From CAYMPH01 sp964392365 (GTDB lineage Bacteria > Spirochaetota > UBA4802 > UBA5550): a stretch of DNA of 64,000 nucleotides. The notes under the pieces are model-generated. The model was not told where the DNA came from and ran no database searches. It was given only the letters and a program-made list of their open reading frames with translations. The translations under genes were made by a program, and so were the position numbers. Below, one piece after another: positions 1 to 8,947 of the stretch; positions within the stretch are counted from its first letter, which is position 1; every line of letters starts with the position of its first letter. Location: positions 128,999 to 192,998 of the forward strand of contig CAYMPH010000007.1 of the NCBI GenBank assembly GCA_964392365.1, in the 5' to 3' direction.

Positions 1-240
1 AAAACCCTGATAGGGACAGATGTGTGATGAAACCTCCCTCACTCCATCAAGCTGATGATTTTTTAAATCTTCAACAGTTTTTCCTGACTGAAGAGATTTA
101 TTTCTATCATGTCCCTTTGCAAGATATTCCGAAAGATTAGTTTCGGAAATATCCTTAAAATTGAATAACCCGCAGCACGCGGAACAGCTTTTAATATTAT
201 CCGGCCTGCAGAGAAATATATTCTGATCCATAAGTCTCAT
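1..240 (-). CDS. Partial cysteine-rich protein coupled to aconitase (unknown function)
   Basis: This open frame starts with ATG at 240 and runs off the left edge, so only the first 80 residues are visible. The start overlaps the aconitase stop as ATGA, so the two are almost certainly translated together. The N-terminus is rich in cysteine: Cys11, then Cys19, Cys22 and Cys23 in the motif CSACCGLFNF, and Cys75 in HICPYQG. That spacing suggests a metal or iron-sulfur site, somewhat like zinc/iron-chelating YkgJ-type proteins, but the similarity is too short to name a family. The coupling to an iron-sulfur enzyme makes a cluster-related role possible; this is inference. No signal peptide is visible. 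Confidence 0.6.
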   Translation of the reverse strand, partial: MRLMDQNIFLCRPDNIKSCSACCGLFNFKDISETNLSEYLAKGHDRNKSLQSGKTVEDLKNHQLDGVREVSSHICPYQGF

Positions 241-2165
241 GTTGAACTTTTTGTATAATTAAGCATCCCGCCTGCAAGTAGAATTTTCCTCTGCCGCTGC
301 GATGCACCAAGCAGAAATTCAAACTTACTCCCGTTTATTTCAGCAGAAATAATTTCAGATTCCAAAACAGAAGCGCGTAGATTTATAATTTTGAAATTTA
401 AATTCAGTTTTATTTTTTCATAATCTTCAGGATTTTTAAAAACAAGCGGAAGAATTCCGAAATTGATCAGATTTGCAGAATGAATTCTCTCAAAAGATTT
501 TGCGAATACAACCCTCACCCCGAGATACATAGGGCAGATAGCTGCGTGTTCCCTGCTCGAACCCTGACCATAGCTCATTCCTCCGGATATAGCAGTAAAA
601 ATTCCTTTCTTTTTGTTTTCAAGAGCTCTTTTTGAAAAATCTCTATCAACATTTTCAAAAACAAACTCTGCATATTTAGGAATGTTTGATCTGTATTTCA
701 AACGCTGCCCTGCAGGCATAATATGATCAGTTGTTATTTTATCTCCTACCACAAGTCCTATTGATCCTGAAAGCTCATCAGGCATAGCTTCTGTAAATGG
801 AGGATCTCCAATATTCGGCCCCCTGAATATTTCTGTTTTTTTATCGGATGGAGGTATAATCATTGAATCATCAATTACAAATTTTTCAGGCATATTAATT
901 ACAGGATATTCCTTTGCCGGATAATCCAGAGGATTCACAAGCACGCCTGCGATAGCAGATAAAGCCGCAGTTTCAGGACTTACAAGATATACTCCTGCTG
1001 AATCAGTGCCGGACCTTCCCTCGAAATTTCTATTGTTTGTTCTGAGAGATATTCCTCCTGTAACAGGAGCCTGGCCTGAACCTATGCAGAAGCCGCACGC
1101 AGACTCCATGATCCTTGCACCGCTTGAAATTATATCCGCAAGAGCGCCGTTTGCAGCAATCATTTCAAAAACCTGTTTTGACCCTGGTGCTACTACAAGA
1201 CTCAATCCGCTGTAGATTTTTTTCCCTTTTAATATTTTTGCTGCAATCATTAAATCTTTATAGGATGAATTAGTGCAGCTGCCTATTGCCACCTGATCAA
1301 TTTTCATTCCTTTCAATTCTGAAATTTTTTTAATATTATCCGGTGAATGAGGGCATGCAGTCATGGGTTCTATCTCAGCAAGATTTATATCTATAGTCTT
1401 GCCGTATTCCGCATCATTGTCCGGAAGTATTTCTCTCCATACATTACCCCTTCCCTGAGCATCAAGAAATTTTTTTGTGATATCATCGCTTGGAAAAAAT
1501 GACGTTGTTACACCGAGTTCAGCTCCCATGTTGGTAATGGTTGCGCGTTCAGGCACAGTTAATGTTTTAATGCCGCTTCCGGTGTATTCAATTATATATC
1601 CGACATTGCCTTTGGTTGTGAGAAGTTCAAGAACCCTTAAAATAACATCCTTTGCAGAAACCCAGGGCTTCAGATTCCCGGAAAGTCTGATATTGATAAT
1701 TTTTGGAACTGTAATATAGAAAGGCCCTCCTCCCATAGCAACAGCAACATCAAGTCCTCCTGCTCCGATTGCGATCATGCCGATTCCGCCTCCTGTTGGA
1801 GTGTGGCTGTCCGAGCCGAGAAGAGTTGCACCGGGTTTTCCGAAGCGCTCAAGATGCACCTGGTGGCAGATACCGTTTCCTGCTTTCGAGTAATATATTC
1901 CATAATTTGAATTCATTGTCTGCAGATATTTATGGTCATCAGCGTTTTCAAACCCGGTCTGAAGAGTGTTATGATCAACATATGAAACAGAAATTTCTGT
2001 TTTCACTTTAGGAATTCCCATTGCTTCAAATTGCAGATATGCCATTGTTCCTGTAGCGTCCTGTGTCAAAGTCTGATCTATTCTGATTCCGATTTCATTT
2101 CCATCTTTAAGCTCGCCGTCAACAAGATGCTCCCTTATTATTTTATAAACAGCCGAATCTCCCAT
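237..2165 (-). CDS. acn: Aconitate hydratase (short Aquifex-type aconitase)
   Basis: This TCA-cycle enzyme interconverts citrate and isocitrate with a [4Fe-4S] cluster in the cytoplasm. The three cluster cysteines are visible as Cys297 (GSCTNSS) and Cys357/Cys360 (ACGFCIGSG). The swivel domain follows after about residue 460, with the substrate-binding stretch SYGQGSSREHAA. At 642 residues it is much shorter than the roughly 900-residue AcnA/AcnB proteins and matches the compact Aquifex-type aconitase seen in several anaerobic phyla. A homoaconitase or isopropylmalate isomerase is less likely because both halves are fused and no leu genes are nearby. The next gene overlaps its stop codon by 4 bases. 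Family assignment is firm; the exact substrate is inferred from the family. Confidence 0.93.
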   Translation of the reverse strand: MGDSAVYKIIREHLVDGELKDGNEIGIRIDQTLTQDATGTMAYLQFEAMGIPKVKTEISVSYVDHNTLQTGFENADDHKYLQTMNSNYGIYYSKAGNGICHQVHLERFGKPGATLLGSDSHTPTGGGIGMIAIGAGGLDVAVAMGGGPFYITVPKIINIRLSGNLKPWVSAKDVILRVLELLTTKGNVGYIIEYTGSGIKTLTVPERATITNMGAELGVTTSFFPSDDITKKFLDAQGRGNVWREILPDNDAEYGKTIDINLAEIEPMTACPHSPDNIKKISELKGMKIDQVAIGSCTNSSYKDLMIAAKILKGKKIYSGLSLVVAPGSKQVFEMIAANGALADIISSGARIMESACGFCIGSGQAPVTGGISLRTNNRNFEGRSGTDSAGVYLVSPETAALSAIAGVLVNPLDYPAKEYPVINMPEKFVIDDSMIIPPSDKKTEIFRGPNIGDPPFTEAMPDELSGSIGLVVGDKITTDHIMPAGQRLKYRSNIPKYAEFVFENVDRDFSKRALENKKKGIFTAISGGMSYGQGSSREHAAICPMYLGVRVVFAKSFERIHSANLINFGILPLVFKNPEDYEKIKLNLNFKIINLRASVLESEIISAEINGSKFEFLLGASQRQRKILLAGGMLNYTKSST

Positions 2166-2314
2166 GTAATATCACCTTAATCGTTAAAATTGTTTTTAAT
2201 TGCATTTTTAGAATAAATTTTATCTCATATATAAAACAAGCAAATTATTTTTATAAAGAAATAGCATTTATTCAAAAAATTTAAAAATATATCGGTATTT
2301 CCAGCATGTTTTTC

Positions 2315-2343
2315 TTGACAGAATATACAATATGAAATATGAA
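2315..2343 (+). promoter_or_regulatory. Likely sigma-70 promoter of the liv transporter operon
   Basis: TTGACA at 2315-2320 is followed after 17 bases by TATGAA at 2338-2343. It lies about 95 bases before the start of the binding-protein gene, which has a good ribosome site (AAAGGAGAG). The rest of the 274-base gap from 2166 is AT-rich and shows nothing else clear. Confidence 0.5.
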
Positions 2344-2439
2344 ATACATTCTTTATGCTATTGCAATTCAAACTGAGACCGTACGAACATACATGGATCT
2401 CTAAAATTCATTAAAGTTATAAATCTAAAGGAGAGTATT

Positions 2440-3588
2440 ATGCTATTTAAAAAATTTATTGTTTTCATTATCAGCGTATGTTTTTTACCGCTATTTATCT
2501 CTTGCAGCAAAAAGAACGAGGATGTCATAAAAATCGGTGCGATTTTTTCAGTTACAGGGCCTGCATCATTTTTAGGCGCTCCTGAAGCAAAAACAGCTCA
2601 GATGCTGATTGACGAAATAAACAGCAAAGGCGGAATAAACGGTAAAACAATTAAGCTTATTGTCAAAGATTCAGCTGGAAATCCTGAAAAAGCAATTTCT
2701 TTTGCAAAACAGCTGATTGAAGAAGAAAAAGTTTTTGCTATAATAGGACCGTCTACTAGCGGCGAAACAATGAAAATTAAAAGCATATGCGAAGAGGGAA
2801 AAACAATACTTATATCATGCGCAGCTGCAGAAGATATAGTAAACCCTGTTGCAAAATATGTTTTCAAATCACCTCAGAAAGACAGTTCTGCTGTACATAA
2901 AATTTATGCAGTTATGAAGAAAAAAGGAATATCAAAAATAGGTATCGTTTCAAGTAACGATGGTTTCGGTGTAGCAGGCGAGAAACAGCTTAAAATGATT
3001 GCAGCCGAATATGGAATAAATATTTTAATCAGCGAAGTTTATGACAAAAAAGCCACAGATTTATCCGGAGTACTTACAAAACTGAAATCAAACAATGTAC
3101 AGGCTGTTATAAACTGGTCAATTGTACCAGCTCAGTCAATTGTTGCAAAAAATATGAAACAGCTGAATATGACCATTCCTCTGTTTCAAAGCCATGGATT
3201 TGGAAATATCAAGTATGCTAAAGAAGCAGGTGAAGCAGGTGAAGGCATAATATTCCCATGCGGCCGTCTTTTAATTGCAGATACTCTTCCTGAATCTCAT
3301 AATCAGAAAGCTGTTTTAATGAAATATAAAAAAGATTACGAATCAAAATTCGGAGAGGCTGCAAGCACATTCGGCGGTCACTCATATGATTCTCTTTTAA
3401 TTCTTTTCGAAGGAATTAAAATTGCCGGCAATGATAAAGAAAAAGTACGTGATGCTATTGAAAAGATTAAAGGTCTGCCTGGAACAGCCGGGATATTTAA
3501 TTTTTCACCTCAGGATCATAATGGACTTGACCTTGATGCTTTCGATGTTTTAACAGTTAAAGGCGGCAAGTTTGTAAAATACGAATAA
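2440..3588 (+). CDS. Branched-chain amino acid type ABC transporter substrate-binding lipoprotein
   Basis: This is the periplasmic binding component of a LivJ/LivK-type importer. Residues 1-21 form a lipoprotein signal peptide ending in LFISC, so Cys22 should be acylated and anchor the protein to the membrane. The mature part has the two-lobed type I periplasmic binding fold: KIGAIFSVTGPASFLG near residue 30, and later IIGPSTSGETM and SNDGFGVAG. Length (382) is normal. It is first in a five-gene run with two permeases and two ATPases, so the assignment is well supported. The ligand could be leucine, isoleucine, valine or an aromatic or other small carboxylate; the PaaK-like gene at the end of the run leaves an aromatic ligand open. 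Confidence 0.92.
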   Translation: MLFKKFIVFIISVCFLPLFISCSKKNEDVIKIGAIFSVTGPASFLGAPEAKTAQMLIDEINSKGGINGKTIKLIVKDSAGNPEKAISFAKQLIEEEKVFAIIGPSTSGETMKIKSICEEGKTILISCAAAEDIVNPVAKYVFKSPQKDSSAVHKIYAVMKKKGISKIGIVSSNDGFGVAGEKQLKMIAAEYGINILISEVYDKKATDLSGVLTKLKSNNVQAVINWSIVPAQSIVAKNMKQLNMTIPLFQSHGFGNIKYAKEAGEAGEGIIFPCGRLLIADTLPESHNQKAVLMKYKKDYESKFGEAASTFGGHSYDSLLILFEGIKIAGNDKEKVRDAIEKIKGLPGTAGIFNFSPQDHNGLDLDAFDVLTVKGGKFVKYE

Positions 3589-3645
3589 AAGGATTTGATA
3601 CTGCAGGCATTACAAATATGTCTGTTGTAAAATTATAATAATAAA

Positions 3646-4536
3646 ATGCCTCTTGAACAATTACTTCAATACATCCTATCAGGAATAACCAATGGCAGCA
3701 TCTATGCGATAGTTGCCATTGGTTTTAATATTATCTACAATACAACAGGAATAATTAATTTTGCACAGGGTGAATTTTTAATGATAGGGGGGATGACAGC
3801 AGTTTCCCTCTCTCCATTTATGCCTTTGCCTCTGGCTGTTTTTACAGCTGTACTGATAACTGCAATTGTCGGTGGTTTAATTGATTTTATATTCATCAGA
3901 AGACTTAAAAAACCAACTGTTCTGAACATGATAATTGTTACAATCGGTCTTTCTATTATAATACGCGAAACTGCTTTGCATATATGGGATGAGAAAGTAA
4001 GATCACTTCCGTATTTCACAGGCTCTGAGATCAGTTCCATTAATTTATTAGGCGCATATATTTCACCACAGGTTATATGGGTTCTTGCAGTTTGCAGTAT
4101 TATTGTTGCTTTTCTCGGATTCTTTTTCAAATTCACATTAACCGGCCGTTCAATGCGCGCATGTGCCTCGAATGTAACTGCCTCCCGCTTGTGCGGAATC
4201 AATGCTAAAAATATGGTTACCATATCATTCATGCTGAGCGCTGCAATGGGTGCTCTCGCAGGCTGTGTTATATCACCAATAACGCAGACCCAGTACGACA
4301 GCGGTGCTTCTCTTGCTATAAAAGGCTTTACTGTTGCAATTTTAGGCGGACTCGGGAACAGTACCGGAGCAGTTATCGGAGGAATAATTATCGGACTGCT
4401 GGAAGCATTCAGCATAAGCATACTTCCTCTTGCATATAAAGATGCAATATCCATATTTATTCTGCTTGGAATTTTATTTATAAAACCCAGCGGCCTGTTC
4501 GGTAAAAAAGAAGCATCCGCGTTAAAGGAATTTTAA
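3646..4536 (+). CDS. livH: Branched-chain amino acid ABC transporter permease LivH
   Basis: This is an integral membrane permease of the Liv importer with about eight hydrophobic segments over 296 residues. The N-terminus (NGSIYAIVAIGFNIIYNTTG, INFAQGEFLMIGG) and the cytoplasmic loop GRSMRACASNVTASRLCGIN, which contacts the ATPase, are typical of LivH. No Shine-Dalgarno sequence precedes the ATG at 3646, but the start fits the family's usual N-terminus. It lies 57 bases after the binding protein and 5 bases before livM, so it is part of the same transcript. Confidence 0.93.
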   Translation: MPLEQLLQYILSGITNGSIYAIVAIGFNIIYNTTGIINFAQGEFLMIGGMTAVSLSPFMPLPLAVFTAVLITAIVGGLIDFIFIRRLKKPTVLNMIIVTIGLSIIIRETALHIWDEKVRSLPYFTGSEISSINLLGAYISPQVIWVLAVCSIIVAFLGFFFKFTLTGRSMRACASNVTASRLCGINAKNMVTISFMLSAAMGALAGCVISPITQTQYDSGASLAIKGFTVAILGGLGNSTGAVIGGIIIGLLEAFSISILPLAYKDAISIFILLGILFIKPSGLFGKKEASALKEF

Positions 4537-4541
4537 CTGCG

Positions 4542-5627
4542 ATGAAAAAATATTTACCCATAACTGCATTGATTTTCATAATAATTCTTATTCAAATTAT
4601 AACTACATTATCCGGCAGTGAATTTTATCTTACACAGCTTACAATGTCAGCATACTATTCTATTGTAATTATCGGCCTTTCAGTTTTATTGGGCTATGCA
4701 GGTCAGATATCTCTCGGGCATGCTGCTTTTTTTGCTATGGGCGGTTATTCTACTGCAGTTCTGACAACAATTAATCTTGCAAATATCAAAAACAATTTTT
4801 TTATAAATATTATTAAAGGTCTTGGTTTTACGATAATAGGACAAAATGCTTATGGCGCTGATATCGAACATATAAATCCCTGGCTTTCACTGATAGCTGC
4901 TGTTCTGATTACTGCAACAGTAGCCTTTCTGATAGGAATTCCAATCCTGAAGCTGAAAGGCCATTACCTGGCCATGGCCACTCTTGGTCTTGGAATTTTT
5001 GTTTATAGAATTGTGCTTGGAACCAGGATCTTCGGCGAGGCTGACGGCATATCAGAAATTCCCCATTTCACTTTAATAGGAAATCTGACTGTCAGCGGTG
5101 ACCCGTTATACCGTGTGCAGAATTATTATATTGCAGCATTTCTTGTTGTTATAGGAATAATTATTCTTTTAAATCTGATATCATCCAGGGTCGGCAGAGC
5201 TCTCAGGTCAATTCACGGAAATGAGGAAGCTGCAAGCGCAATGGGAATAAATATTGCAAATTACAAACTGGCTATTTTTGTTTTATCTGCAGTTTATGCA
5301 TGCGTTGCAGGAGTATTTCTCACCCACTTTAACGGCGGAATCGGTCCATCCGAAGCTGATGTTATGAAGTCTGTTTCATATGTAGCTATTGTTGCAGTAG
5401 GAGGCATGTCAAATATCTGGGGTGCGCTCTTTATGGGATTGCTTCTGAATTACCTTTCCCTGAGAGGATATTTCGGCAGCCTTGATGAATTTGTTTTCGG
5501 CGGAATACTTATAGTCATTATGCTGTTTTTTCCTGACGGCTTGTTAAAAAAAGAAAATTTTCAATTTATTGAAAAAGCAATAATGAAATTAAAAAATAAA
5601 ATCAGTAAAAAAAATGAACTTTCTTGA
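4542..5627 (+). CDS. livM: Branched-chain amino acid ABC transporter permease LivM
   Basis: This is the second permease of the importer, 361 residues with about nine or ten membrane segments. Typical LivM features are GQISLGHAAFFAMGGYSTAV near residue 55 and the coupling loop GRALRSIHGNEEAASAMGIN near 220. A loop of about 45 residues after the third hydrophobic segment, around INNFFINIIKGLGFTIIGQN and NAYGADIEHINPW, looks longer than in short LivM proteins and would be exposed outside. Its 3' end overlaps the livG start by 14 bases, which suggests translational coupling. Confidence 0.93.
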   Translation: MKKYLPITALIFIIILIQIITTLSGSEFYLTQLTMSAYYSIVIIGLSVLLGYAGQISLGHAAFFAMGGYSTAVLTTINLANIKNNFFINIIKGLGFTIIGQNAYGADIEHINPWLSLIAAVLITATVAFLIGIPILKLKGHYLAMATLGLGIFVYRIVLGTRIFGEADGISEIPHFTLIGNLTVSGDPLYRVQNYYIAAFLVVIGIIILLNLISSRVGRALRSIHGNEEAASAMGINIANYKLAIFVLSAVYACVAGVFLTHFNGGIGPSEADVMKSVSYVAIVAVGGMSNIWGALFMGLLLNYLSLRGYFGSLDEFVFGGILIVIMLFFPDGLLKKENFQFIEKAIMKLKNKISKKNELS

Positions 5628-6378
5628 TATAAAAAATCTCAACAGATCATTCGGCGGGTTAAAGGCAGTACAGGATGTCTCATTTACTGTCTCCCAGAAA
5701 AGCATTAAAGCGCTTATTGGACCGAACGGTGCCGGTAAAACAACTTTGTTTAATCTTATTGCAGGATCTATTCCAGCTGATTCCGGTGAAGTTTTTATTA
5801 ATGAAATTCCCATACACAATCAGCCTCCTTATAAAATTGCACGTCACGGAATATCAAGAACATTCCAGAATATAAAGCTCTTTTCACATATGACTGTTCT
5901 TGAAAATGTCATGATCGGAAGGCACATTCAAAGCAAATCCGGTTTTTTTTCTGCAATGCTGAAACTCCCGCATACGATTAAAGAAGAACGTTTAATAAAA
6001 GAACGTTCAATGGAAATTCTTTCCATGATGGGAATTGAAAAAGAGTCAGATATTGAAGCCGGGAATCTTCCATTCGGCAAGCAGCGATATGTTGAAATAG
6101 CCCGTTCTCTTGCAACTGAACCATCGCTGCTTCTACTGGACGAACCTGCTGCAGGCTTGAATATGTATGAAACAAAACATCTTTCCGAGATGATTTTAAA
6201 AATAAAGGAGCAGGGTTTAACAATCCTTCTTATCGAACACGACATGTCTCTTGTCATGGATATATCCGACGATATAGTTGTTCTCTCATCAGGGAAAAAA
6301 ATTGCAGAGGGCATTCCTGCGGAAATACAGAAAAACGTCGAAGTTATACGTGTTTACCTTGGAGAGGAAGATGATTAA
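5614..6378 (+). CDS. livG: Branched-chain amino acid ABC transporter ATP-binding protein LivG
   Basis: This is one of two cytoplasmic ATPases that power the importer. It has a Walker A motif (GPNGAGKTTLF, about residues 36-46), the LivG-type insert GISRTFQNIKLF, an LPFGKQRYVEIARSLA signature region and Walker B LLLLDEPAAGLN. The signature is FGKQR in place of the more usual GQQR or SGGQ, which is within the range seen for LivG. The start overlaps livM by 14 bases and the end overlaps livF by 8 bases. Length of 254 is normal. Confidence 0.93.
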   Translation: MNFLDIKNLNRSFGGLKAVQDVSFTVSQKSIKALIGPNGAGKTTLFNLIAGSIPADSGEVFINEIPIHNQPPYKIARHGISRTFQNIKLFSHMTVLENVMIGRHIQSKSGFFSAMLKLPHTIKEERLIKERSMEILSMMGIEKESDIEAGNLPFGKQRYVEIARSLATEPSLLLLDEPAAGLNMYETKHLSEMILKIKEQGLTILLIEHDMSLVMDISDDIVVLSSGKKIAEGIPAEIQKNVEVIRVYLGEEDD

Positions 6379-7105
6379 AATCAGAAATCTGTATTCCGGA
6401 TACGACAACCTGACTGTTTTAAAGGGCGTATCGCTTCATGTTAATCCTGGCGAAATAGTTACAATTATCGGCGGCAATGGTTCAGGTAAGAGCACATTGC
6501 TCCGGACTATTGCCGGAATAATAAAAGTTCAGGAAGGTGAAATATTTTTCAGAGATGCAAGCATAGGCGGAAAGGAGGTAGAAAAAATTGTAGCAGAAGG
6601 ATGCTCTCTTGTTCCTGAAGGAAGAATGATTTTTAATACAATGACTGTTAAAGAAAATTTATTAATTGGAGCATATACCCAATTGCGTAAAAATAAAAAC
6701 TTTAATATCGCAAATGAGCTTTCTACAATTTACTCCATGTTTCCCCGTCTGCTTGAACGTGAACATCAGCTTGGCGGTACGCTTTCAGGCGGAGAACAGC
6801 AGATGCTTGCGATAGGAAGAGCTCTGATGGCAAAACCAAGACTTGTAATGCTGGATGAACCTTCAATGGGGCTTGCTCCGATAATAGTAAAAAATATATT
6901 TGCTGAAATCAGAAAACTCCGCGATGCGGGAAATACAATTCTACTTGTTGAGCAGAATGCAAGAGCAGCTCTTAAGATTGCTGACAGAGGTTATGTTATT
7001 GAAACCGGGCAGATAGTTCTCGAAGGCACAGCAGAAGAACTTTTGAACAATAATGATGTTCAGCGGGCATATCTTGGAAAAGATTATAAAAATATCAGCG
7101 ATTGA
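6371..7105 (+). CDS. livF: Branched-chain amino acid ABC transporter ATP-binding protein LivF
   Basis: This is the second ATPase of the Liv importer. The open frame extends upstream to 6278, but the ATG at 6371 gives the canonical start MIKIRNLYSGYDN and 244 residues, and it is preceded by GGAGAGGAAG as ribosome site inside livG. Walker A is GGNGSGKSTLLR, the signature LSGGEQQMLAIGRALM and Walker B LVMLDEPSMGLAP, all intact. The start overlaps livG by 8 bases. It closes the transporter part of the operon; the PaaK-like gene follows after about 165 bases. Confidence 0.94.
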   Translation: MIKIRNLYSGYDNLTVLKGVSLHVNPGEIVTIIGGNGSGKSTLLRTIAGIIKVQEGEIFFRDASIGGKEVEKIVAEGCSLVPEGRMIFNTMTVKENLLIGAYTQLRKNKNFNIANELSTIYSMFPRLLEREHQLGGTLSGGEQQMLAIGRALMAKPRLVMLDEPSMGLAPIIVKNIFAEIRKLRDAGNTILLVEQNARAALKIADRGYVIETGQIVLEGTAEELLNNNDVQRAYLGKDYKNISD

Positions 7106-7271
7106 AATAATTATTTTTTCAAACATCTGATATAATTTTCGAAATGATTTAAAGACGGTCTTCATCGTGAAATACGGGATCGAGTTTATAGCAATAGATT
7201 CACCCATGGGTGCAGGTCATCGCCAGCTCGGGAATGACAGAGAATATCAATCTCATTAAATGGAGAAAATT

Positions 7272-8570
7272 ATGATATATAACAGTAAAAATGAAACCAT
7301 GCCCAAGGAAGAAATGCTTCAATTTCAGATTGAACGTCTGCAAAGCACACTTAACAGGGTATACCGCAATGTAGCTTTTTACAAAGATATATTTGATATG
7401 CATAAAATTGACATAAATCAGATTAAAAGTATAGATGATATTAAAAGACTTCCATTTACAACCAAGGATGATTTAAGAAAAAGTTATCCATACAACATGT
7501 TTGCAGTTCCTTTGCGTGATATTGTAAGAATCCATTCAACTGCAGGAAGAACAGGAAGATCCATTGCGATAGGATACACAAAAAACGATATTAAGCACTG
7601 GTCGGAACTTGTTGCCCGGGTTCTTGCTGGAGCAGGCGTTTCAGACAATGATTTTGTTCAAATTGCTTTCGATTATAATATGTTCACAGGCGCTTTCGGG
7701 CTTCATTACGGAGCAGAAGAAATTGGAGCTTCAGTTATACCTTCATCTCAGTCTGCAAATATTGAAAGACAGATATATATAATGAAAGATTACAAAACCT
7801 CTGTTCTCATGTCAACACCCAGCTATGCTCTTCGAATTGCCAGAAATTTAACAGAGATGGGCATACATCCTGATGAATTAAATTTGAAAATCGGCCTGTT
7901 CGGCGCAGAAGCATGGAGTGAGACAACAAGATCAAAAATTGAAGACAGACTGCATTTATCTGCTTTTAATATTTACGGCATTAATGAAATGATGGGACCA
8001 GGAGTATCAGTTGAGTGTAAGGAAAAAAAAGGCCTGCATATAAACCAGGATCATTATATTGTAGAAATAATTGATCCGCTTTCATGCGAAACACTTCCTC
8101 ATGGCACTGAAGGTGAAGTTGTAATTACAACAATTACAAGAGAAGGATTTCCTCTCATCCGATATAGAACAGGGGATATATCATCAATAATAGATGAAAA
8201 ATGCTCCTGCGGCAGAACCACTCTTCGCATGCACCGCGTTTCTGCCAGGTCTGATGACATGATTGTCATTAATGGAATCAATATTTTCCCTGAACAAATA
8301 TTTGAAACTATAAAAAAATATGCGGGAATCGACCCTCACTTTCAGATTATCGTTGATAATATTGATGGAGATGATTTTATAGAAATCAATATCGAAGTTT
8401 TTGAAAATATGTTTAATGATAAAATCAGGAAACTTCTCGATCTTAAAAATTTAATAATTTCCGGGATTGAACGCGAAATGGGTATTACTGCAAAAATTTC
8501 TCTAATAGAACAAAAGACTCTTAATGATGATAATGATGGAAGACAAAAGCGGGTTATTGATAAACGATAA
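7272..8570 (+). CDS. PaaK-like adenylate-forming enzyme with altered active-site motifs
   Basis: The protein has the phenylacetate-CoA ligase fold: an N-terminal AMP-binding domain, a zinc-type Cys cluster near KCSCGR, the stretch SDDMIVINGINIFP, and a C-terminal domain ending RVIDKR. Family members activate aryl acids to acyl-AMP and then CoA thioesters. I chose ATG 7272 over ATG 7260 because GGAGA lies 6 bases before it; this gives 432 residues. Two conserved elements differ from the family. The phosphate loop, usually SSGTTGKP, reads TAGRTGRS (residues 90-97), and the C-terminal GK(A/x)xR catalytic lysine is Arg424 in DGRQKRV. It may use a different mechanism or substrate, or be weakly active. 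It follows the Liv importer, which fits uptake and activation of an aromatic or branched acid, but this is inference. Confidence 0.8.
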   Translation: MIYNSKNETMPKEEMLQFQIERLQSTLNRVYRNVAFYKDIFDMHKIDINQIKSIDDIKRLPFTTKDDLRKSYPYNMFAVPLRDIVRIHSTAGRTGRSIAIGYTKNDIKHWSELVARVLAGAGVSDNDFVQIAFDYNMFTGAFGLHYGAEEIGASVIPSSQSANIERQIYIMKDYKTSVLMSTPSYALRIARNLTEMGIHPDELNLKIGLFGAEAWSETTRSKIEDRLHLSAFNIYGINEMMGPGVSVECKEKKGLHINQDHYIVEIIDPLSCETLPHGTEGEVVITTITREGFPLIRYRTGDISSIIDEKCSCGRTTLRMHRVSARSDDMIVINGINIFPEQIFETIKKYAGIDPHFQIIVDNIDGDDFIEINIEVFENMFNDKIRKLLDLKNLIISGIEREMGITAKISLIEQKTLNDDNDGRQKRVIDKR

Positions 8571-8575
8571 AAAAG

Positions 8576-8947
8576 TCAGTGGGTTTCTTTATTGCCGGAA
8601 AGATCACGGAAAATTTTATCTGACCGGTGTTTCATAAGAAGGCAGTCAGCTAATATCTGCTGAGAGCAGACATCAAGATCTCCGAAATCAGTTTCATATC
8701 CGTCATCTGCAGCTATTATTATAGAATCAACAGAATCATCATAAAAAATAGAAGTAATATTTTTTACTTCATAAACTCCGTCAATCTGCAATGAAAGCTC
8801 AACTTCAAATGATGCATTCTCATCAGGAAATTGCTTTAATAATTCAGAAGTATATCTTGAAATCATAATCTGAAGTTCAAAAATTCTTCTTCCGATTTCT
8901 ATTGAATATTCATCAAATCTGTCTTTCTCTTTATTATCATGAATCAT
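8576..8947 (-). CDS. Small cytoplasmic protein of unknown function
   Basis: This gene encodes about 123 acidic residues with no signal peptide or membrane segment. I chose ATG 8947 (MIHDNKEKDRF), with GGAATTC as a weak ribosome site; a GTG at 8971 would add eight residues. A predicted helix around residues 10-40 (RRIFELQIMISRYTSELLKQ) is followed by a beta-rich part (SFEVELSLQIDGVYEV, SIIIAADDGYETDFGDL). It overlaps the upstream unknown gene by about 10 bases and both probably work together. It converges on the PaaK-like gene with only 5 bases between stops. I do not recognise the family. Confidence 0.6.
   Translation of the reverse strand: MIHDNKEKDRFDEYSIEIGRRIFELQIMISRYTSELLKQFPDENASFEVELSLQIDGVYEVKNITSIFYDDSVDSIIIAADDGYETDFGDLDVCSQQILADCLLMKHRSDKIFRDLSGNKETH

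Noticed and set aside
3735..4454. A 239-codon open frame on the reverse strand inside livH
   Set aside because: livH is a clear membrane permease in the other strand with operon context; the reverse frame has no ribosome site and no recognisable protein.
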